This document shows, one piece after another, positions 7,408 to 15,300 of a stretch of 18,260 nucleotides of DNA. The position numbers and the translations under genes are program-made. Numbering within the stretch: the first letter of the stretch is position 1; each line of letters begins with the position of its first letter. This stretch comes from DATBDN01 sp036269895 (GTDB lineage Bacteria; Actinomycetota; Thermoleophilia; Solirubrobacterales; Thermoleophilaceae). The DNA lies in assembly GCA_036269895.1 (NCBI GenBank), contig DATBDN010000092.1, positions 1-18,260 of the forward strand, read 5' to 3'. The notes under the pieces are model-generated. The model was not told the DNA's origin. It worked only from the letters and a program-made list of their open reading frames with translations, and did no database searches.

Positions 7408-7472
7408 CAGGATACGAGGCCGGCATAGCGGCTCTTTGAGCAAGCGTGGCCCTAGTAGCCTCGGATCGCCCC

Positions 7473-7934
7473 ATGTTCTTCCTGGTCGCCCTCTTCGTCC
7501 TGATCCCGATCGCGGAGCTCTACGTGATCCTGAAGGTCGGCGACCTGATCGGGACGGTGCCGACGCTGGCGCTTCTCGTTGCGGACTCGCTGCTGGGATG
7601 GTGGCTGATGCGCTCGCAGGGCCGTTTGGTCTGGCGCCGCTTCCAGGAGACGATGCAGGCCGGCCGTGTTCCCCACCGCGAGGTCTTCGACGGGGTGCTC
7701 GTGATCTTCGGCGGGGCCTTTCTGATCACACCCGGCTTCTTGACCGACATCTTCGGAGTGCTGCTGCTTCTGCCTCCGACGCGCTCGGTTTTCCGGCGCT
7801 GGCTGACCCGCCGCGGGGGCCGCTTCCTTGGGATCTCCGTCGCCGGCCGCCGCTCGCGCGTGAACGGGTCGGAACAGGACTACGACGTCGAAGGCAGCGC
7901 CTACGAAACGGACCAGCCCAGGCTGGATCAATGA
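7473..7934 (+). CDS. fxsA: FxsA family membrane protein
   Basis: This 153-residue cytoplasmic-membrane protein is of the FxsA family. It opens with a hydrophobic segment containing IPIAELYVILKVG, whose P-x-x-E (P12-E15) is conserved in the family. A second helix lies near 29-46. The signature GGAFLITPGFLTDIFGVLLLLPPTR spans about 80-104, followed by a basic then acidic cytosolic tail. E. coli FxsA is known for suppressing F-exclusion of phage T7 when overproduced; its normal role is unclear. I set the start at the internal ATG rather than the in-frame GTG at 7446, because the family begins directly with the membrane helix. The gene is divergent from the DUF59 gene with a 65-base gap. Its stop overlaps the start of the next gene as ATGA, indicating translational coupling. 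Confidence 0.93.
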   Translation: MFFLVALFVLIPIAELYVILKVGDLIGTVPTLALLVADSLLGWWLMRSQGRLVWRRFQETMQAGRVPHREVFDGVLVIFGGAFLITPGFLTDIFGVLLLLPPTRSVFRRWLTRRGGRFLGISVAGRRSRVNGSEQDYDVEGSAYETDQPRLDQ

Positions 7935-8617
7935 CCGAACCTGCGCTGGCACTCACGTTCGTCGACTCGGCGAACCGCCGTTACGCCACGGCGCGATCTG
8001 GCTTCGCGCTGGTGTTCGAGGACGGCAAGGCGTCGTCGCACGACGAGGAGGTCGCGGTCGACGCGACGGATGACGGCTGGCGGGCCGTGCTTCCGGGCGG
8101 GCTGGACCTCGGGTTCCAGCGGCTTGGTTCGCCGGTCGAGCTCGGCGGCATGCGGGCGTTCCTGTGCGCCGTCGACGGCGGCGGGCTTGGGGTCGTCGCC
8201 CAGATCCACGATCCCCCGCGCTGGCAGGAGCTCGATGCCACGCGCTATGTGTGCGCCCTGTTCGACCAGAACAACGCGGTGCTCGCGTTCGCGCGGCGGC
8301 CGACGGGGTCGCTCGGGCACGGCGAGGAGCTGATCGTGGCCCATCTGTGGTCGGAAGGTGAGCTGAAGAGCGTGGAGGACGCGCGGCTGTCGACGATCTA
8401 CGACGGCGACGGCCGGCCGCGGCAGGCCAGCATGGAGCTGTGGCTGCCGGGCGAGGACTTTCCGCGGCGGGCGTTCGGGACGCTGACGGCTGGGGCGTCG
8501 CTGGCGCTCGAGGAGCTTGACGTGCATGCGGCGGTCATGGACTGGCGGATGGACATCCACAAGGGTGCGGGGTTGTACGAGCTGACGGTGCGCGAGCCGG
8601 CGCCGGCGGCCGCGTGA
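7931..8617 (+). CDS. Conserved-looking beta-rich protein of unknown function
   Basis: I do not recognise this 228-residue protein with confidence. It has no signal peptide, membrane helix or obvious catalytic motif. The predicted pattern is alternating beta strands with many Gly-Asp turns, and the second half (about 153-222) includes YDGDGRPRQASMELW and GAGLYELTVR. That half faintly recalls the lipocalin-like CrtC/AttH superfamily domains, where a late segment reads as dGrPr plus a hydrophobic strand. I give that little weight. The start ATG overlaps the fxsA stop by 4 bases and its own stop overlaps the HAD gene start as GTGA, so the three genes are probably made together. Codon use matches its neighbours. 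A small-molecule or lipid-binding role would fit a beta-barrel, but nothing in the sequence proves it. Confidence 0.85.
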   Translation: MTEPALALTFVDSANRRYATARSGFALVFEDGKASSHDEEVAVDATDDGWRAVLPGGLDLGFQRLGSPVELGGMRAFLCAVDGGGLGVVAQIHDPPRWQELDATRYVCALFDQNNAVLAFARRPTGSLGHGEELIVAHLWSEGELKSVEDARLSTIYDGDGRPRQASMELWLPGEDFPRRAFGTLTAGASLALEELDVHAAVMDWRMDIHKGAGLYELTVREPAPAAA

Positions 8618-9237
8618 GCACGATCCGGGCGGTCATCTCGGACTTTGGCGGGGTTCTGACCAACCCGCTGTGGGAGGCGTTCGCCGCCTGGAACGAGCGT
8701 GTGGGCGCTGATCCGGGGATGCTCGGGATGGCGCTGCAGAAAGCGGCGGAGGAGCGTGGCGAACATCCGCTGTACGCGCTCGAGAAAGGGCACATCACCG
8801 AAGCGGAGTTCACGGGGGCCGTCCAGGCGCAGTTGCCGGCGGAGATCAAGCTCGACGGATTCCGCGAGATCTACTTCTCGCACCTGCATCCGAATGAGCC
8901 GATGATCGAGCTGATGCGCGAGCTCCGCGGGCACGGGCTGCGTATGGCGATGCTGACGAACAACGTGCGCGAGTGGGAGCCGCTTTGGCGCGCGAAGTTG
9001 CCCGTGGACGAGATCTTCGACGTGGTGGTCGACTCCGCGTTCGTAGGGATGCGGAAGCCGGAGCGTGAGATCTACGAGCTGACTTTGGAGCGCCTCGGCG
9101 GCGTGGGCGCGGAGGACTGCCTGTTCGTGGACGACGTCGACGTCAACTGCACGATGGCGACCGAGCTCGGCATGACGGCGGTGCACTACGTGTCGCCCGA
9201 GCAGGCGATCGACGAGATCAAGCGCGCGATCGGCTAG
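8614..9237 (+). CDS. HAD superfamily hydrolase (subfamily IA-like phosphatase)
   Basis: This 207-residue cytosolic protein has the four HAD motifs in order: motif I SDFGGVLT with nucleophile D10, motif II MLTNN with T115, motif III K148 in GMRKPE, and motif IV LFVDDVDVN with D173/D174. A helical cap lies between motifs I and II (about 20-95), as in class I HADs. Its sequence is close to the group that includes the N-terminal phosphatase domain of soluble epoxide hydrolase. The usual second Asp of motif I (DxD) is Gly12 here. DFGGV is common in this subgroup, but that Asp is the normal acid/base for phosphatases, so the reaction type is uncertain. It starts with GTG inside the previous stop (GTGA overlap), marking it as the last gene of the fxsA operon. 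A hairpin follows at 9362-9382. Confidence 0.92.
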   Translation: MSTIRAVISDFGGVLTNPLWEAFAAWNERVGADPGMLGMALQKAAEERGEHPLYALEKGHITEAEFTGAVQAQLPAEIKLDGFREIYFSHLHPNEPMIELMRELRGHGLRMAMLTNNVREWEPLWRAKLPVDEIFDVVVDSAFVGMRKPEREIYELTLERLGGVGAEDCLFVDDVDVNCTMATELGMTAVHYVSPEQAIDEIKRAIG

Positions 9238-9361
9238 CGGGCGCAGGAGCTCGAACTGCGGCGACCAAGGAGTGGCCGACGAGCGTTCGCGGCCGGTCTG
9301 CGCGCCGCGCTCGGGAGCTGGAACGGCGGCACGAACGCAGAATCCGGGCGCCGCGTTCACT

Positions 9362-9382
9362 TATCCACCGTATGGGTGGATA
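9362..9382. terminator. 8-bp hairpin between convergent genes, possible bidirectional terminator
   Basis: TATCCACC (9362-9369), a GTATG loop and GGTGGATA (9375-9382) form a perfect inverted repeat. It stands between the HAD gene, ending at 9237, and the thermonuclease gene, ending at 9414, which converge. There is no T-run on either strand, as is common for high-GC terminators. The remainder of 9238-9413 shows no gene that I can support. Confidence 0.45.
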
Positions 9383-9413
9383 CGCGCACGCAGCGACGCG
9401 AAGGCTTCGAGGC

Positions 9414-9944
9414 TTAGCGGGCGCAGGCTCGCCAGAGGCCGCGGCCAGCGTTGCGCGCGCGGCGGGCCGCGGCGACGAAGCGACTCGCGTAGTCGACGTT
9501 TGGCGGGATCGTCAGCGGGGTCGCGTAGCCGCGCTCGGCGAGCAGTTCGTTGAACATGCGACCGTCGCCGAGGTAGACGTACGCGAGCGCCCGCCCATAC
9601 CGGTCGCGAGGGTCGACGCCGAGCCGGTACCTGACGCGCGTGCCCGGCGGAAGCACCCGAGCCGTGAAGGCCGCCGCAGCACGCCCGAAACACGCAACGT
9701 GACCGAACACCTCAGGCGTGTCGATGCCGATCAGCCGAACCTTGCCGATCCCGCTGAGCCAAAGGGTGTCGCCATCGGTGTTGCGAGTGACGACGGCAGG
9801 ATGAGTCGAATTGGAAGCAGTGCCGAGCGGATGAGTATTGGTGCAGCCCGCCAGAAACAATCCCACCGACGCAAGTAGAGGCAGCGAACGGCGGCGAAAA
9901 CCGAGCATGGCAAGGAAGCAGGCACGAGATAGGGCTCTGCCCAT
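9414..9944 (-). CDS. Thermonuclease-family (SNase-like) lipoprotein
   Basis: This 176-residue protein has a basic N-terminus, a hydrophobic stretch and the lipobox LAGC, with C34 as the likely lipidated residue, so it should be anchored on the outer face of the membrane. The nuclease domain follows. Relative to staphylococcal nuclease, Ca-binding positions are D59 (in TDGDT), D75 and T76; catalytic positions are R70 and E78 (in VRLIGIDTPE) and R118 (in DRYGRALAYVY). All are present, so an active Ca-dependent nuclease is expected. Either the ATG at 9944 or the one at 9908 could be the start. The latter gives a more compact signal peptide (MLGFRRRSLPLL), but neither has a clear ribosome site. 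It could serve in scavenging or degrading external DNA. It lies 45 bases after the unknown gene at 9990-10448 on the same strand. Confidence 0.93.
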   Translation of the reverse strand: MGRALSRACFLAMLGFRRRSLPLLASVGLFLAGCTNTHPLGTASNSTHPAVVTRNTDGDTLWLSGIGKVRLIGIDTPEVFGHVACFGRAAAAFTARVLPPGTRVRYRLGVDPRDRYGRALAYVYLGDGRMFNELLAERGYATPLTIPPNVDYASRFVAAARRARNAGRGLWRACAR

Positions 9945-9989
9945 CTCGAGCCGATGACGCAGCCAGGCGAAGGTTTGCAGCCGCCGCGC

Positions 9990-10448
9990 CTAGTTATCGC
10001 AACCGAGGCGATCCCAGCAATAGAGCTCCAGCGCCTCCGCCGCGAGCTCTTCCTGACGCTGCTCCGACAACCACGGAACCACTGTGTCGATGACTGCGTC
10101 GCAGCTCGCCTCCTCGCTCGCGAACGCGTCGTCGCCGCGGAAGCCTGCTGCGATCTTCAGGGCCTCGCGGCGATTGTCGCCGAGGCCCGGGAAGGCCTTC
10201 AGGAGGAACTCCTTGTTCGGGACCGGATGGCCGACGTCGAGGGATGCGTGCCATGCAGCGAGCATCGACAGATCGTCCTCGTCGAGATCCTCGACAGCCT
10301 TCGCGTAGTGGACGGCAAGCTCGTCGTCGGGGATCTCGTCAACCCAGGCGTGAACGATCTCGCCGAGCAACTGACGCCGGGCTTCGCGGCCGATGGACTC
10401 GGCGACTACTCGGATTGCTTGCTCAGGTTCGATGAAGCAGAGAGGCAC
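9990..10448 (-). CDS. Acidic, helical protein of unknown function
   Basis: I do not recognise this 152-residue protein. It is acidic and mostly helical, with no membrane segment or signal peptide. Notable stretches are EIVHAWVDEIPDDE, AWHASLDVGHPVPNKEF and a C-terminal ELYCWDRLGCDN; three of its four cysteines are in the last third. I chose a GTG start because a strong GGAGGAG stands 10 bases before it. The ATG at 10475 would place that Shine-Dalgarno inside the coding sequence and add a basic MRPRRSKKR leader that looks non-native. It lies 137 bases downstream of xseB and upstream of the thermonuclease gene on the same strand, so read-through from the repair operon is possible. The GC content and codon style match the neighbours. 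No catalytic motif is visible. Confidence 0.8.
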   Translation of the reverse strand: MPLCFIEPEQAIRVVAESIGREARRQLLGEIVHAWVDEIPDDELAVHYAKAVEDLDEDDLSMLAAWHASLDVGHPVPNKEFLLKAFPGLGDNRREALKIAAGFRGDDAFASEEASCDAVIDTVVPWLSEQRQEELAAEALELYCWDRLGCDN

Positions 10449-10458
10449 TCTCTTTTTG

Positions 10459-10465
10459 CTCCTCC
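10459..10465 (-). promoter_or_regulatory. Shine-Dalgarno that decides the start of the 9990-10448 gene
   Basis: GGAGGAG on the minus strand stands 10 bases before the GTG at 10446-10448. It favours that start over the ATG at 10475. Confidence 0.6.
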
Positions 10466-10581
10466 GGGGTCGCATGAAGAGTCAGTCGCAAAGTACGTGC
10501 CGGGCCTGACGGAAAAGCTGTCCGTAAGCGCGAAAAGCCGCTGATTGCGGGGCAGCTTCTTTGCGGTTTCTCCGAGAGGGT

Positions 10582-10596
10582 CCCGCTAATTGCGGG
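10582..10596. repeat. Small hairpin overlapping the xseB stop codon
   Basis: CCCGC (10582-10586), loop TAATT, GCGGG (10592-10596). The xseB stop is read from 10588-10586. A similar element, CCGC-TGATT-GCGG, occurs at about 10539-10551, and AAGCTG/CAGCTT arms flank that one at 10515-10520 and 10553-10558. Together they make 10510-10600 a structured region that could end the add-xse transcript. There is no T-run, so this is a weak call. Confidence 0.35.
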
Positions 10597-10825
10597 CAGG
10601 CTCGGGGCCCGCTGCCTCGAGGCGGGCGATCAGCTCGTCGAGCTTGAGCTCCTCGAGCCCCTTGCCGACGGCGTCGAGCTCGCCGGCGGCGTATTCGATG
10701 AGCTCGCGGCCTTCCTTGACGAGCTCGAGCGTCTCGCGAAGGCCGGCCTCGTTCGAGTCGAGTCGCCGGATGATCGCCTCGAGCCGTTCAACCGCCGCTT
10801 CGTATGTCCGCTCCTCAGGCGCCAT
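10586..10825 (-). CDS. xseB: Exodeoxyribonuclease VII small subunit
   Basis: XseB is the small helical subunit that wraps the extended arm of XseA in exonuclease VII, which degrades single-stranded DNA to oligonucleotides from both ends. The protein is 79 residues, the usual size. It carries the family signature TYEAAVERLEAIIRRLDSNE at 7-26, then ETLELVKEGRELIEYA and a second helix. I chose the ATG at 10823-10825, where GGAG lies a few bases upstream; longer in-frame extensions read as antisense-type low-complexity sequence. It overlaps the end of xseA by 11 bases, showing that the two subunits are translated together. Its stop codon lies inside a small hairpin. Confidence 0.96.
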   Translation of the reverse strand: MAPEERTYEAAVERLEAIIRRLDSNEAGLRETLELVKEGRELIEYAAGELDAVGKGLEELKLDELIARLEAAGPEPARN

Positions 10826-12323
10826 CGAGCTCCGAGTCTTGCAGGAGGGTCGGCTGGGCGGCCGGATCGACGCCGTCGACGCGGTCGCGCGGATCGACCT
10901 CGCCGCTCTGGCGGATTTCGGCCGGCAGCGTTCCGTCGGCCATCCGCAGATCGAATGCGCCTGCCGTGCGGACGGCCGCGGCGTTGGCCAGCGGCTCTCC
11001 GTCCGCGCCCAGCGCAAGCGCATAGCCGCGCTCGAGCGTTCGCTGGGGATCGTGGGCGTTCAGGGCTGCTGTCAGCGCTGCCAGCTTCTCGACGCGGCGC
11101 TCGCCCAGACGATCCGCTGCCCGGTCGAGTGCCTCGGCGCTGCGACGTAGATCGAGCCGGCTTCGCTGCGCGCTTGCCGTCGCAACTCCCAGCTTGCGCT
11201 CGAGGACGGTCAGGAAGCGCTCGATTCGCGAGCCTCGCAGCTCCAGCCCGCGCCGGGATGCCGCCCTCATCTCACGCGTCTTCTGGTGCAGCTGCATCCG
11301 GTGCCGCGCCAGGTGGTCGCGCGGCGCGCGCGACAGCGCTGCGAGGTGCCGCGCCCGCGTCACCACCGCGCCGCGCCCTGCGGCTTCCAGCCGCACTGTG
11401 TCCCGCGTCAGCCGCTCGCGCGCCGCCAGACAGTCCACGCGGACGGCCACCTCCGACGCATGGGTCGGGGTCGAGCAGCAACGCGCTGAGACGTCGTCGA
11501 TCAAGGTCCGGTCGGTCTCGTGACCAACCGCGCTGATCACGGGCGTCCCGAGCAGCGCGACCGTCCGGCAGAGCGACTCGTCGCAGAAGGCCCAGAGGTC
11601 CGCAATGCTGCCGCCGCCGCGGGTCACGACGATCGTCTCAACCTCCCGCAGGATCGCCAGATCCGCGATCGCCTTCGTGATCGCAGCCGCGGCTCGACGG
11701 TCCTGCACGGGCGCGTAGCCCCACACCAGCCGCCCCTGCCATCCGCGTCGCTCGAGTCCGGCCAGGAAGTCGCGGCGGGCGGCGCTGCCTTCGGCGGTGA
11801 CCACGCCGATCGTGCGCGGTAGGGCCGCGATCCGCAGCTGCTTCTGCCGTTCGAACAGCCCCTCGGCAGCCAACTGGCGCCGCAGCCGCTCCAGCCGCGC
11901 GAGCAGGTCGCCCTCGCCCGCCGGCCGCAGTTCGTTGACCCTGAAGACGAAGCCAGGCGAGGCCGTGGCACTGCCGGGATAGAAGTCGCATCCCCCCGCA
12001 GCGACCACCTCGATGCCGTCGCGCAGATCCTCCGGCCGGATGCCACAGCGATCGAACTCGTTGCGCCACATCGCGCACGGGAGCGCGCCGTCGCGGTCGC
12101 GCAGCTCGAAGTAGATCTGCGGCCCGTTGCCGATTCGCAGCTTGAGCACTTCGCCAATCAGCGCAATGCGCGCGAATCCGCGAAGCTGCTCGCGCAGGCG
12201 ATGGGCGTACCGGCCGACCTCGTAGGGCCCAGGGAACCCGGGGATGCCGGGCTCGGTGCGCGAGGCGAGGATTGGGCCGTCGGGCTCGGGCGGCAGCAGC
12301 GGGTCTGGAGTCGAAGTGGTCAC
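10815..12323 (-). CDS. xseA: Exodeoxyribonuclease VII large subunit
   Basis: XseA is the catalytic subunit of exonuclease VII. The 502-residue protein has an N-terminal OB-fold ssDNA-binding domain (about 30-130) with ISRFR-like strands around YFELRDRDGALPCAMW. The catalytic domain contains VTAEGSAARRDF (175-186), VTRGGGSIADLW (233-244) and VGHETD (266-271), and a long helical coiled-coil arm follows. The conserved segment after GHETD normally reads ADLR-x-x-TP; here it is SARCCSTP (279-286), so the usual Asp and Arg are replaced (see findings). The start is GTG at 12321-12323, overlapping the addA stop as GTGA, with GAGAGGA about 8 bases upstream. It is co-translated with addA upstream and xseB downstream, joining ssDNA removal to double-strand-end processing. 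Confidence 0.95.
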   Translation of the reverse strand: MTTSTPDPLLPPEPDGPILASRTEPGIPGFPGPYEVGRYAHRLREQLRGFARIALIGEVLKLRIGNGPQIYFELRDRDGALPCAMWRNEFDRCGIRPEDLRDGIEVVAAGGCDFYPGSATASPGFVFRVNELRPAGEGDLLARLERLRRQLAAEGLFERQKQLRIAALPRTIGVVTAEGSAARRDFLAGLERRGWQGRLVWGYAPVQDRRAAAAITKAIADLAILREVETIVVTRGGGSIADLWAFCDESLCRTVALLGTPVISAVGHETDRTLIDDVSARCCSTPTHASEVAVRVDCLAARERLTRDTVRLEAAGRGAVVTRARHLAALSRAPRDHLARHRMQLHQKTREMRAASRRGLELRGSRIERFLTVLERKLGVATASAQRSRLDLRRSAEALDRAADRLGERRVEKLAALTAALNAHDPQRTLERGYALALGADGEPLANAAAVRTAGAFDLRMADGTLPAEIRQSGEVDPRDRVDGVDPAAQPTLLQDSELDGA

Positions 12324-15300
12324 GCGAAGGTCCTCTCGGGAGGCCACGAGCAGAGTGCCGCCCGGCCCGGACAACCCGCACACAGATCGGCGCCTGGCGC
12401 CGGCGACGGCTCGAAGCGGCCGGCGACCAGGCCGGCAGCGAGCTCGCCGAGCCGAGCCTCGAGCGCCGGCTTGTCCGCGGCGGTGAAGGCCGACGAGACA
12501 ACCTCGTCCGGCCGCTCGAGGAAGGAGTAGGCGACCTCGACCCGCTCGGCGCCCGATCGGAGTGCCGCGAGGGCGTAGACCGTGCGCTGGCCCCCGTAGC
12601 GCTCGTCGCAGACCGCTGCGGGATCGCGGCCCTCGAGCGCGTCGGTCTTGTAGTCGAGGACGAGCGTCCGATCACTCTCGACCGCGAGCACGTCGAGATA
12701 GCCGGTGATCAGCAACGACCGCTCGCTGGTCCGGAGGTTGAAAGCGAACGGGACCTCCGTGCGAACGCCGGCGGCGCGGCCGAGGCGCTCGCGCATCGGC
12801 GATGACGCGAAGCCGCGCAGCATTCCACGCACGTCTCCGACGGCGTCCACAGAAGCGCGTCCGCCGTTGGACTCGATGACGGCCGCAATCCGCTCGTCGT
12901 CAGCGACGCCGCCGGTCGTCATGTCCATGTGCTCGAGCAGCTCGTGGACGACGGTCCCGCGGGCGAGCGCGCTGATGTCGGCGCCGAATTCGTCCGCACC
13001 AGGCGCGACCTCCTCGGTCGCGTGCAAGCCGGCGACGCGCTCCAGGTGGAAGCGATAGCCGCAGCGCGCGTAGCTCGCGAGCGCGGAGTAGCTCAGCCGG
13101 CTGACCGGCAGGGGGCTCGGCGCCGCGACCGGGTCGAAGTGCGGCGCCAGCGCGAGCATGTGCTGCGCGTCCGCCGGGTCGCGCAGCGGCTCCGGTGCCC
13201 GGTCCTCCGGCGACAGCACCGCGTCGACAGTCGCCGGCGCACATGCCGTCCAGGCGACGCGCGCCGTCCGGCCATGCCACTCGCGGGTGCTCTCACCGCC
13301 GACCTCGCCGTCCACGACCCGCTCGGCCATGTCTGGAGCGAGCACGCGCCACAGCCAGTTCGCAGGGGCGCCGAGCGGTGTCGGCTGCGGCCACTTCTCG
13401 AAGTCGGTCGCGCCGCTGACGATCAGCCGTTCCTCAGCACGCGTCAGCGCCACGTACATGACGCGCCGCTCCTCCAGGTCGTCGGCGTCGCGCCGCGCCT
13501 CACGCAGCTCGGCCCGGTCGCGTGAGTCGACGAGGCCGTCCTCGAGCGTCGCAATCCGCAGGCCGATGCGTCCATCGGCGGCGAGGTCGAGAAGGGCGTC
13601 GTCCTCGCGACCCTCGCGCCCCAGGTCAGCGACGCAGACGACCGGAAACTCGAGGCCCTTGGCGTTGTGGATCGTCATCAGGCGGACGGCGCCGAGCTCC
13701 GCGCCTTCGAGCGTCGCCTCGCCCTCGCGCGGGCGGATGAGCCGCTGCTCATCCAGGAAGTCGATGAAGCGACGCAGGTCGCGTCCCTCCTCGTCCTCGA
13801 ACGAGCGCGCGACGCGCATGAGCTTGCGGAGGTTCGCCATGCGCCGCTCGCCGTCGGGCATCTGGAGGACGGCGCGGTCGTAACCGGAGTCGGTGACAGC
13901 GCGGTCGAGCAGGTCCTCCAAGGCGATGCGCGGCGCATCGCCGCGGTCGCGCTCAAGGCGGTCGACGAATGCGCGGATGCGGACGCGGTCGCGCGGCGCC
14001 AGCGACACCCCGACGGGCGCTCCGGCCGCGGGCGCTCCGGCCGCGGGCGCTTCCTCGACGACCGCGAGCAGCTTGTCCCACAGCGGACGCTTCGAGCGCT
14101 TTGCCGCGAGGCCAAGAGCCACGATCGCGTCGAGCGAGACGTCGCCGAGCGGTGATGCGAGGGCGGCCATCAGCGCCACCTCGTCGAGCGGATTTGCGAC
14201 CGCTGCGAGATAGGAGCGGACGTCGGCAACCTGCTGCTGCCCCCAATAGCCGCCGCCGCCCGCCAGGTAGGTGGGGACGCCTCGGTCACGCAGCGCTCGC
14301 TCGTACAGCGGCGCATCACTCAACGCGCGCAGCAGGATCACGAAGTCGCCGTAGCTGCGGCGCTCGGCCTCGGCGAGCGCCTGGATCCGCTTGGCGAGCA
14401 AACGCGCCTCTGCAGCTCGCCACTCCGGCACGTCGCCGGCGCGGAATGGGTCGTCGCCGAGCGTCTCCTTCCAGCGCGGCCTGCTCTTGTCGACCATCAA
14501 CAACTCCACCCGCGGCTCATCCGTGCGCTCGGCATCGTCGGGCGCATCGAGCGGCTGGAACGCGTCGCCGAACACGTCGGAGAACCCCGCGTCGATCACG
14601 TCCAGGATCTCCGCGCGGCTGCGGAAGTTGACGGTCAGCGACTCGATCCGGTTGGCCCGTGCAGCCTCTGCTCGCCGCCGCTGGAACACCCCCACGTCGG
14701 CGTGGCGGAAGCCGTAGATCGACTGCATCTCATCACCGACGGTGAACAGGTGAGGGGGAAGGGATTCATCCTGTCCCGCGATCAGCTCGAGCAGCTGCTC
14801 CTGAAGCGGGTTGACGTCCTGCAGCTCGTCGACCAGCACGTGCGCGAACCGCGCCCGGTAGCGCTCGCGCAGGCCTGCGCTGCCGGCGAGCAGATTGCGC
14901 GTGAGCAGCTCGAGGTCCTCGAAGTCGAGCGCAGACCGCCTGCGCTTCGCCTCGGCGTAGCGCGCGCCGAACCGCTCGACCAACTCCGCGAGCAGGCGGC
15001 AGCAGGCGATCTCGCGTTGATCGCGATCGTCGTCAGGCACCGGCAGGCGCGGCTCCGTCTCGCCGGCAGCGCGCCGCCGCGCGTGGAATTCGCGGACCAG
15101 CTGGCCGAGTCGATCCGGCCCGTAGGCGGCGATCAGCTCCAGGCGGTCCGGCTGCGGGTCGCCACCGAGGAAGCCCTCCATCGCCTGCTCGCTCGCATGC
15201 AGCGCCAGTCGCGCCGCCTCCCCCTCGTCGAGCACGCGGTACTCGGGGTCGATGCCGGCGGCGAGCGGGTGGGCGCGCAGCACGCGCGAGCAGAAGCCGT

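Noticed and set aside
7408..7472. Promoter TTGAGC / TAGCCT for fxsA
   Set aside because: The two hexamers are about 14 bases apart, too close for a standard sigma-70 promoter, and neither is a strong match.
9238..9361. Possible tRNA or small gene between the HAD and thermonuclease genes
   Set aside because: A GTTCGAG-like T-loop can be read on the minus strand, but no acceptor stem or anticodon arm folds around it, and the short frames lack recognisable content.
10826..11023. N-terminal extension of xseB
   Set aside because: The extra 66 residues are out-of-frame xseA sequence of Arg/Ser/Pro type. The ATG at 10825 gives a normal-length XseB.
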